Source of the DNA: Diploscapter coronatus
Lineage: Eukaryota; Nematoda; Chromadorea; Rhabditida; Rhabditidae
Length of the DNA stretch: 64,000 nt
Assembly: GCA_964036155.1 (NCBI GenBank)
Contig: OZ038423.1
Span: 16,941,249-17,005,248 of the forward strand
Direction of reading: 5' to 3'
In this document: piece by piece, positions 54,601 through 64,000 of the stretch
Position numbering within the stretch: position 1 is the stretch's first letter
Layout of the letters: the number at the start of each line of letters is the position of its first letter
The notes under the pieces: generated by a model
Database searches by the model: none
What the model was told of the DNA's origin: nothing
Seen by the model: the letters and a program-made list of their open reading frames with translations, nothing else
Position numbers and translations under genes: made by a program

Positions 54601-57600
54601 CGAAACTTGTGTCCAACAATTGGTGTTCTCATCACATCCCAAATTTATGAAAGACAAACTATACCTTAGCCATGTCGTGAGAGATGAACTGTCCGAACTG
54701 CATGATGAGGGCGTTGAACTCGGTGGATTCGATAGAGTCCTGAGACGAGGTGAGTCGGCGAGTGATTGCTCTAGGAGGGGGACGGGTTTGGGGGAACAAG
54801 GAGCCTAAAAAGGAATAATTATCTATTGATGATAATTAAGGTATATTTTCATACCAACTGGCTCCGACAGACCGTTGTCGTAGACAGTGGGCAGCAATCG
54901 AGTGTATGGTCTGTAGGCAGCTCCTTGCAATGGCTTTCTTAGATTGTTGCATGTGCCATCCATTGTTCTAAAATTTATTCTTGTTGACTAATTACTGAGA
55001 TTTTCGAGAAAATTCATAACTCGAACTAAGTGATGTAGCTGGAATAAGAATATAGTAAGAAAATGTTGAGTAGTGTCGAATCTCAAAATTTCAAACTCGT
55101 ATGGGAATTCGACTAAAAAATTGAAATTCCTGCATATCTAAACTTGAACATTTCCGCTCTCTAAAAATACAGTCTAGGATGTTTTAATATATCCCTATAC
55201 CAGAAAGATCTCAAACTTCAAATTGGTGCTTTTTAAAAAGTAAGCGGAATGTTGTACCTGTATAGAACATTGTAGCAAATATTTGATTCACAGTCAGTCT
55301 CATCCAAACGAGGCACGCAAGCATTGGCCAGATTCGATCGAATCACTTGGTCCAGATCGACAGTCTGACGACGAGAATTGTCTGGAAAAAGCTGATCTTC
55401 GTTGAAATTTTTCGAACACTTTGAAGTACGGAGAAAATGAATATTGCAAGTAGATTTTACAACGATTAGTGACTAAAAATAATGGCTGATTATGTAACAG
55501 AAATGGAACACATTTTTGATAATCGAATTCTTCCTAGGTAGTTACGATGAAGATACAACAGCATTTTTCTCTTTAATTTTCTATGACGAAAATTTAATCT
55601 CTACCTTCTGTACTGCTAACAAGTCTTTCTCTCCACATTTCTTCAGCGGCGACAATCGGATCATTGAGAATTTCTCGACATCTGGCCATTTGGGAGGTCA
55701 CCTGTCGAGATGCGAAGCGGGTGGTCGTTGTCGATTCTGTTGCTGTTCTTCAAATAAACGGATTGATTTGTTTGGAACGAAAGGGGCGATTAGGTGGAGT
55801 GGAGTGGAGTGAGGAAGTGGGTGCTTTTATCAGAAGGGCACGAAGCTCAGTTTCAAGTATTTTCAAATCAAAACCTCGTGTACGCCTGATATTTATGATT
55901 GGTCAAAAATGAGATGGAAAACCATAAGGTTAGAGAAATGAAACTGACGTGGTAGGTCTGGTAGTGCCTCTGGAAGTGGTGAACGTGAATCTGGTAACGG
56001 AAGAGGGTCTGAATGTGCGTCGAGTCGTGGTTGGGAAGGTGGGTCGTCGAGTAGTGAACGGATGGGTCGGTCTGCGGGTCGTTGGAGCTGGTCTTCTCGT
56101 GATAGGTGGACGGCGAACAGGGAGCTGTGGGCGCCTGAGAACAAATCGAAATATAGGTTAAGTGTTGAAATTTAGAAAATGTTATCAAATTTGTGTATCC
56201 TTAAAAACCCTCATGTGATATTATTATTATCTTAAGAAGAAAATTGCAAAAATGTTTAGAAACTGAATAATTGCAAATATGCAAAATCACGAATGCAAAT
56301 GTTGAAAGAGTGAAAAGTGATGATTTAGAATTGTGAAATTAGACAAAACATAATGAAGCAAAACGAAACGAACACTGAAATGAAGTGGCTGGGCAAAGTG
56401 CAGAGCTGCTGTTGGTGAGGCGGTCCAACTGATGCCCGTGATGGGGGTTGGGAACTCACTCATTCGAAGGGGAATCGGGGGTGTCCAATTGGTCACTGAA
56501 CGAGGGAATGAATTGCAGAGAGACAACAGGGGCTGTTGTTGTCGGTGTCGTCGTCGTCGTCGTCAGTCTCGTTGTCGATGTTGTTATCGTGGGGATTGTT
56601 GTAGTGAAGACTCGAGTCGTCGTACTCTATATTTTGCTCACTTCTCCTCTGTCAATTCCCCCTCGTCTTGAATCATCTCTTTACATGCCATTAATCTTTG
56701 GTATTTTCACCTTTTCGATGCTTTCATTACGCATCTCCATGTAATGATGCAATTCTTAGATAAGCATCTTGAAAAATGTATGGTTTTTCCTCAAATAGCT
56801 GCGCATAGGTTTAGATAGCGCAGACAGGTGTGTGTTGATTTTTCCATCGATTCCAAAAATTTTCGTGTAACTCTTTTTGATTTGGTTTCACTTAAGAATT
56901 CCAAGAATAATGTCCAGTTCTGAACGCGATAAGGATCTAAAAATTGCATGGAAAAAAGTACATGGAGATAGTGACGATTCGAGGAGGCAAAATTGACAGA
57001 TTCGACAGAAAGTGGCAGTTGAGTTACCCGAGTGCCTGAGAAGGGACGGAAGAAGAAGGGACGACGAGTCTGGGGACGGAATGTGAAGGCCGGGGCTGGA
57101 CGGAAGGTGGTAAAGGTGAAGGGAACAGGGCGGCTGGTCGAGGGGAAGAAGGACGAGCCGAGTGTGTTGGAGTCAGAGAAGAGCGTCGGTGTGGTGGTTA
57201 ATTCGAACTGCTGAGTGAGGAATGGGGTCGTCTGAGCTGGGGTGGTCTGGAAGGTGGGCACGAATGTGACCCGCTGTTGGGAAGATTCCGAAGGCAGACG
57301 ACGACTTATTCCCACCAGATGAGTTCGTTTGGTGGGTTTGAAGGGGAGCACTGTAGACGCAGATGGGAAGACAGAGGGGTGGAGTGAATTGGCTGGAGAG
57401 GGGAATGGAGCTGTGTCGGCAGAGACAACCAGAGGACTGAATGTAAGCTGCATGAACAAACACGACAATCAACGACTGAGGATAGAAATGAATGAGTTTA
57501 GGCGCACGGAATATAGATGCTCTAGCAGTTTAGCAGAGACAGACCGAAGCTGATCTTCTCGTATTGAACAAAAGCACTTCGCTATTCATTCATCTACAGA

Positions 57601-59080
57601 CAAACAATTTTCAATAGCTCACAATGTTGTCATTCGTAAGATAAGAGATGACTCGAGATCAGTAATGGACGAAATTCGATTTCGGAGGCGTTTCTCTTTC
57701 AGATTTCACCCAAATTTCATAATTCTAAATTGAAAATGTGAAAGATATTTCACAATTCGGAACCTCGTTCATCCTTCATTCAAATCTACATATATCATGA
57801 TTTCATAAAAAGGACAACACATGACTATTTTCTAGCAATATCGCGCCTAACAATAAAGCAAAAGGGATAAATAGTATACATCTGGATAAATTATGAAAGT
57901 TCAACGAAGTGAAAATGACAAAATTCATAAGAAACCAAGGGAAAATTTCATTGAAATTAAAAAGACGGATAATTGAAGTGGCTAACCTTGAAGCAGGCCT
58001 GGTTGTGGGATGACGCACAGGGGGCCTAGTTCGAGGGGGAGGTCGTCGAGTTGGAATCGTGCCTCGAGATGAAGGGCCTGAGGGAAGTCGTGGTGACGAA
58101 GTAATGAATGTCGGAGCTGAAATGAATACGTGCATTTTCGTGATTTGTTAGAGCGTATCATTATGACACACTGTTGCGTCATAGGTATAATTGAATTTTT
58201 CACCATGTTTCGTCAAATGACGTTTCAACCGAAATAATTACCTTCTCAGGCGCATTTATAAAAGAATAATTCAATGATACACAGATACACAGATGACGCA
58301 ACTATTATAATGGTACACAACACAAGTTTGGAACAACGTATGCCTTTTGAAGTAAATCGTTCAGCCACGTTTTAATGTAATCTGAATCGATTAAAATTCC
58401 AAATAATACTGTTATCGGTTACGTTAAGATAGTTTCTAAATATCAGAAAAAATCTGCCAAATAAGTATGGTAAAACATATCATGTCTAGCATTGTACATT
58501 GTTACAAACTTTTCGCTTACCATTATATTTCTTCTGATTACTCCATACTCCAAAATTATGTACTCTATTTAAAAAAACTATATTTCTACGGCGAAATATG
58601 TATGAACCGGTATTTAAATGAAACTTTGCTGAATTAAAACAGCTAACTTACGTCTTCTGCAAGTGCCACAGGCCAGTTCGCAGTTTGCTATCATCCATTC
58701 TGCATTCGTCTGAATCGACAATATCGTTATTTTTCGCTTCAACTTTAAGAACTTGACGAATTATTGATATTCTACTCTTTTCTATTCTATTCTTCTTTCA
58801 CTATACTTCTTGATTGCAGCTAGATAAAAAAGACAGACTACAAAGTGATTGTCAGATTGTGATGAGTGAATGAAGACAGACTTTGCACTCTCCGACAGAG
58901 GCCCAGAATCTGCACCACTCGTGCTGATCGCAACAGCCGTTCCTCCTGCAGTGGAATCTCGCAGTTATCGGGTTGTCGTCGTCCCCGAATGAAGGAGTCG
59001 ATCGTTGACCATCTGAATGACAATTGCTGTAGATAACAATAGAGAGGTGTAAGAATCGACATCCGCAATGATAATAACAT
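51624..59080 (-). CDS. Secreted ShKT-domain animal haem peroxidase (SKPO/MLT-7-like) with mucin-like linker
   Basis: 22 exons: 59080-59010, 58945-58882, 58709-58652, 58116-57987, 57436-57028, 56626-56460, 56134-55949, 55747-55605, 55381-55258, 54967-54855, 54804-54665, 54388-54199, 54152-54045, 53822-53690, 53642-53538, 53098-52960, 52820-52722, 52671-52549, 52408-52328, 52284-52103, 51868-51766, 51710-51624; 984 residues. A hydrophobic N-terminus precedes one ShKT domain (about 28-62: [22 protein letters not shown]). Residues about 65-390 are Thr/Pro/Arg/Ser-rich, mucin-like. The peroxidase domain follows: DGTCNN, distal histidine H531 ([10 protein letters not shown]), [10 protein letters not shown]659 (GDSRVN), ETRKIVGAE, proximal histidine H756 (FRFGHGM), RGRDHG. 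S530 and L662 occupy the positions of the haem-linking Asp and Glu of myeloperoxidase. By family analogy it acts in the extracellular matrix or cuticle. Alternative: the true signal-peptide exon lies upstream of 59080. Confidence 0.9.
56547..56564. repeat. GTC/GAC trinucleotide repeat in coding sequence
   Basis: Six tandem GTC units on the plus strand. On the coding strand they are read as ACG codons (Thr) inside the mucin-like linker of the peroxidase, so length change would add or remove threonines without shifting frame. Confidence 0.85.
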
Positions 59081-62000
59081 ATTACTACTGGCTACTACCT
59101 GCTATTGTGTGATTGTGATATTTGCGTGCAAAAACTCCAGACAATCGCTGAACAGACATCGAAAAGTGTCATGTCGGAATTGCCAGTGGAATTGCTGCGA
59201 ATGTCACACATCTTATATGTGTTTCTTATCATATTTAGTTCGAGAACTTACCAAGGTTTACTCTATGCAATAAGTTGGGTTTTAGTCTCAAAGATAATTA
59301 TTTCATGCCAAGAAAAAAATTTAATTCTTTGGTGTTTAGGATGCTTGCTACAAATCGAAAGATGAAACTGATTTTATCTTCAATTTAACGCCTGTTCGAC
59401 ATCTCACTTTGATCAATGACTTATTAGAGCGTGACTTCTCACAGCTCTGCCATCTCGTTTGCATATTTTCAGAAATTGACTATGAGAGTTGCTATGCAAT
59501 CATAGTTCAGTTTCTTTCTACTTTTAAGTGGTCATGTCTTCTTCCTCTTCCAACTCCCTGTCCACCCTGCCCTTGTCGTCCTTCTCATTTCCATTCTTCC
59601 TCCCCTCCCTCCTCTCTCAGACATTCAGATTTCCTCTGAACTCGACAAACGAGTTTCTCGCCTTTTCGTTTTCGACCGGCCTGCCGGCTATCAGCAAAGG
59701 ACAAGGCAAATGAAGCAGAGCCGATGCTCGCAATCAGCGGGGAAATTGACTGGAACGGGAGGAAAGAGGGGAAGAATCGAACGTGACAGAATGGAGCTAC
59801 GAATGCAATAAATGGAGAGTCAATGTGCAGAGGAATACGGTCGAGTATTTTTAGCAGCAACAACAACAACAACAGCGCAAAAGGACACGCGAACAATCAG
59901 ATGCCCTTGCGAAGCAGGTCGTTGGTTTCAGATCTTTTCAATGGCTGAATGAGAAGGAATCGCATGGCTGCGGATAAATTTGCAAGATTTAGAGATGAAA
60001 ATGTTCTCTAATTGCGCGGTAAAAGATTTAAAAATATCGAAATGCGCAACGAGAAACATATCGCAGAGGTCAATAAGAAATGTGGTAAGCAAAAAGAAAT
60101 AATGAATATCTCAGGTTTAGATAAGTATATGGAACATTGTCTAATTTTAATGGCCGTTTATCTGTGGTGTTTTTAATTTAATATCGCCTTAAATATGTCT
60201 AAAATTTTGTGTATCGTTGTCAGAAATTTGGACAGTAAATTCGCTCTCATTTCTTAACGTTTCAAAGTCTTTTACTCAAAATATGAACTTTCCCGTTCCA
60301 AATCTATATTGATTGCGAATTATCTAATCGGCATCTAGCCTAGTCCTTTCATTCTGCATTAAAATAGCATCGATCGAGAGATCCCCCGCGGCATGTTTCA
60401 TGATTGTGTTCTTTGCAGTTGCAGTTCAAAGTGAACATGACAGGCGATTAATGATGATGTGAGGAAAGAATTGGCAGAAACAGAAACAGTCCACAATCAT
60501 CATTTCCTCTTTGCATGTGACAGTTCAAAATATACCTATTTATGTCTGCCCAATTCCTAATGTGCAGCTCTGTCCCTGCACACTATCATCTTCGCTTCAT
60601 CTTCAGACCGTTCACTTCCCGTCCTTTCCTGTTTTTCCCTTCAAGTGTCATTTCCTTCCCCTTCCTATTCTCATTTCTTGCCTCTTATCTTTTTCTAAGC
60701 GTTCTTAACTCTAGCGCTCCTAACTTTTTGCCACTTTCCCATTATAATTTACCAAAATTTTGCTATTAATTTTTGAATGGCTTCAAAATAAAACGTCGAA
60801 ATTTTTCTAGTGCTTCTTGAAAATGAAAATGTGCAAACCTGTGAATGGAAGCGAATTAAACAGCCACAAGCAGAGGCCCGTCCGAATGAGAAGTCGAACC
60901 TCTTGCATTCCGATGGACGATGATGAAGTAATCGAGATGCTGCTTGACTTCTTGACTCCTCGCTCCTTGACGCGTCTCCTTCAAATTATTCACATTTTCG
61001 CATTCCAATTACAATAATTTGTGGATATTTTTGTGCAATTCGACAAGTTCGTTTGCAACTACACGACTTCGAACGAAACTCGAGAAGAAAAATGAAACGA
61101 GTTTGAGAAAATTACGAACTGAACGATTTATGAATTAGAAAACACGAAAAGTATCGATAATATGATCAGAAATGGGGAAGGGCCCTCGGAAAGGGACGAA
61201 CAGCAAAATGAGTGAGGAGATGAAATGATGGAAGATGCACGTCAACCTGGGGCAGGAGGCAGGAAGGCAAAAAAGCCATTGTGAGGCAGAGACACCGAGA
61301 CATTGACATTGAGAGGACGAATGACTTACCGACACATCGACAGGGACATTTACATTCAGAAATGAGGAAGGAAACGATCGATGATGCAACCGCAACAAAG
61401 AAGCAGACAATTAGAGGCGAGATCGTGGAAATCGAGAGTGGGTGGATCAGACAGCATACATCACAATGAAGCTCAGGATTACTGTAACGAAGATCAAAGG
61501 CTCAGGAGAGTGAAAAGTCGGAAATACTCGAAATAAGAGCTGATCTTCACTCGAAAATGTTCGGCGAAACTTCGAATGATTTTACTTCATTTTAAATGAG
61601 CGTAAGAAGAGTAGAAAAACGGTAGGATCGTTTTTGTTTCATAAAAATTTGTAAGAGTGGTCGAAGTTGGTCGGTTATCAATTTTGCATTAGTAACGACA
61701 CTAGAACACATAACTTGCTCGGAAGAGAATCGTTAGCTGATAGCTCAGAATCAAAACACAGAATGGTCACTGGTCGTCTCCTCTCGATTCTGGTTCAGCG
61801 AGTCGCATTCCCATTGTGCATATCGTCATGTCGTCATTCCGCTGCCATTCAAATTCTAGATTTGTCTGCCTCTGCATTTTGCCTGTTTTTTCATTGCTTT
61901 GCGTTTCTTCTGGCGAGTTCGACCCCGTGCTGCCGCCACTTTCTTTCTCGAATCATTTTTCCTGCGGCTTTTCTTGTCTCCACAGACATTCTTGTGACAA

Positions 62001-64000
62001 GGTCAAGTATATACGGTATGAGAAAGAAGCAGAAGAAAGGAAGAGGAATAAGGAAGAAAATAAATGAATGAATGGATGAAAAAGTCAAAGGGGAAATGAA
62101 TATTGCCAATAGGTAATAGGTGAGATAAGAGGAAGAGGGATAAAGCTGCTGCATGAGAATCGATTGATCGATTGTTAACGTGCATGGGGATGACCATCAC
62201 ACCGAATGTTACAAATGAGATGCTGATTGATGAAAACAGAAACAACAGAGACAGCAGACAGTCAAACAATAAAATATGCGAGATATAGATGAACGAGCTG
62301 GTAAATGACAGAATGACAATATCAACACATTCAAAAATTCGACACCTCACAGGTAATAAAAATAGCGAAGCCTGACATAAGTTCGAGACCATCGACCTTT
62401 CGAACATAATTCAGAGTGTAAGGAGGCAGGTTGAAACAGAAGCAGAAGGAAATTCGAGAAAGTAGAAAAGCGGTTTTATCACAGTTATAGAAAAGTGCAT
62501 TAGAACAATTAGGAAACGAAATGCGGAATGGAGAGAACTGACGACTGATTGTGAGTAAATCGAGAAGGAGGAGAGAAAGACCGACAAGAAGGACCGAGAA
62601 AAAGATCAACAAAACAAAATAAAAGAAAAGAAAATTTCGGTTTGAAACACAAAGTTTGAGTGGATCAAATGAAATTGGAAGGAGTGAAAAACGCGATGAA
62701 ATAAGCAGATGAATGATACCGCAGAATTGAATTGCAGATTGCAGACAGAGGGAAAGGCAGAATTCAGAGGGGGGCAGGAAGGCAAAAATGATGAAATCAA
62801 CTCAGAGATTCGAGTAATTTATATATTATCAGACAACCGGGATTGTTAATTGAAGAGAATGAAAGTGGAAGAAGAATGGAGAGGAGGGAAGGAAGATAGT
62901 AAATGATAGGAGGTGAAAAAATGGAGAATGGCATGAGAATCGAGAGGTAACGGGGTTGCAGGGCTGCATGAAGATGATACAACACAACACCCGAATACGC
63001 TCACTACTTGGTACGCAAAATGACACGATAAAAATAGTAAAAATTTGTAGACACAAAGATGCAGACAGAGGAGAGAGGGGGAGAGAGTGAGAAGATGAGG
63101 GGAAAAGATGGAGAAAGACGGAGAGGAAAGCAGCAGACGGTGACGGGATACGCAAACGAACTGCCAAACGAGGCACGGTTCGGTTTAAAATTCGAAGTCT
63201 GAGATGAACGAGATGAACACGGATAACGAATGCAGAGGGCAGAGGGCAGGCGGGGCTAAAGGACACGAGAAAAACGAAGGAATGGGGGAAAACACGAAAG
63301 AGGGGTGACAATATGACTATTTCAAGTGAATAGAAAATGACGATGAAGATGACAGTGAATATGAGCTAGGGAAAATCGCATAGCCATTAGCCAGGAAATC
63401 GGAGACCGAGTGATTCGGCGATACAACGATTAGACAGAGGACAGGGAAGAACGGGAAGACAGGTAAATTGCAATTCAGACAGAAGAACACACCGCATTTG
63501 CATTGCTTATTTCAACTTCATTATCTCTCCAACCTCTTTGTATTCACTTCTTCAACACTATCGCTTTTCTTTTCTGTCATTGTTAGCCTATCACAAATTA
63601 CCATTGGATTATTTTACTGTTGAGGTTTGATCTAGCATGAATTCTTCGCGGGAGTTCTTTTCCATACACACGAAATTTTGTCGAATTAAAACTATCAAAT
63701 GACACAATTTGGGAAAAAGTATCTACCAAGCCGCTGAACTTACTGTTTTTTGATCAGAAACGAGCCATTTTCGCGGACAGAAAATTTGATAAGGAAATCA
63801 CAGAATTAGAGTCGAAAAATTATTATTCTACACGAAAAATGACAGAATGAAGGAGAAGAGACGATGAGACAGAAACGGAAGAGAAGGAAGGGAAGAGGAG
63901 CGAGAAAGGAGACAAGGAGCGATGCAAACCGGTAGACAAAATTACGCACGACGAAAATGGCGAGAATCGGGAATTATAGGCACAGCGACAGGAGGTCGGA
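59081..64000. other. 5-kb region without a supported gene; purine-biased
   Basis: No exon with splice signals and protein-like sequence could be found on either strand. Pyrimidine-rich tracts on the plus strand at about 59530-59640 and 60590-60700 give way to long purine-rich tracts from about 61.1 kb to 64 kb (for example 63060-63130 and 63840-63915). A short CAA/ACA microsatellite lies at about 59858-59874. The region could be 5' regulatory DNA or a first intron of the peroxidase gene, or a large intron or UTR of a gene beyond the right edge. Confidence 0.55.

Noticed and set aside
56448..56744. Val-rich plus-strand frame at 56.5 kb
   Set aside because: It is the antisense of the ACG/ACA threonine codons of the peroxidase linker.
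59585..59896. Leu-rich minus-strand frame looking like a signal peptide
   Set aside because: The Leu run comes from a CAA/ACA microsatellite, the frame starts with TTG right after a stop, and no donor in the right phase follows.
62331..62612. Hydrophobic minus-strand frame (LLVGLSLLLLDLL) as a signal-peptide exon of the peroxidase
   Set aside because: No ATG start, and the sequence is explained by the purine-rich plus strand; no junction in phase to the ShKT exon was seen.
1..64000. CRISPR arrays, prophage, rRNA genes, bacterial operons, viral genes
   Set aside because: None seen. Repeats are eukaryotic transposon-type inverted repeats and a gene duplication, and all recognised genes are spliced nuclear genes.

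Overview
The window looks like nuclear DNA from a nematode. Nearly every intron is short (the smallest class is about 41-47 nt), ends in a TTTCAG-type acceptor, and starts with GTAAGT/GTGAGT-type donors. Several genes have an acceptor just upstream of the ATG, as expected for spliced-leader trans-splicing. One gene combines a ShKT domain with an animal haem peroxidase, an architecture known from nematodes. The DNA is AT-rich and the genes are very intron-dense. I cannot name the species.

Layout. 1-13.4 kb is a fast-evolving, repeat-rich block. It holds two tandem copies of a secreted C-type-lectin-like gene on the minus strand: one complete (11987 to 9012) and one entering the window at its left edge (539 to below 1). 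Between them are two small multi-pass membrane gene models (5063-4091 and 4030-3494), one weak hydrophobic ORF, a 2-kb fold-back element bounded by TTAA, and copies of a 350-bp MITE. From 13.7 kb the block is conserved housekeeping sequence. It contains MSH6 (+, 28 exons, 1168 residues predicted), TRRAP/Tra1 (-, about 24 kb, roughly 90 exons by eye), LSM4 (+, 4 exons, 122 residues) and PEX13 (+, 9 exons, 345 residues). A ShKT-mucin-peroxidase gene (-, 22 exons, 984 residues) follows from 59.1 to 51.6 kb. The last 5 kb (59.1-64 kb) has no gene I can support and is strikingly purine-biased toward its right end.

How the genes relate. MSH6 (mismatch recognition), TRRAP (scaffold of SAGA/NuA4-type acetyltransferases), LSM4 (U6 snRNP and mRNA decay ring) and PEX13 (peroxisomal import docking) are independent housekeeping functions. 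TRRAP and LSM4 are divergent across about 470 bp, MSH6 and TRRAP are convergent, and LSM4 and PEX13 are close enough in tandem to be a possible operon. The peroxidase and the lectins are secreted proteins. By family analogy the peroxidase would act in cuticle or extracellular matrix chemistry and the lectins in surface or immune roles.

Exon boundaries for MSH6, LSM4, PEX13, the peroxidase and the lectin were worked out by hand, with codon phase checked at each junction. TRRAP boundaries were only sampled. No database search was possible, so family names rest on recognised motifs.
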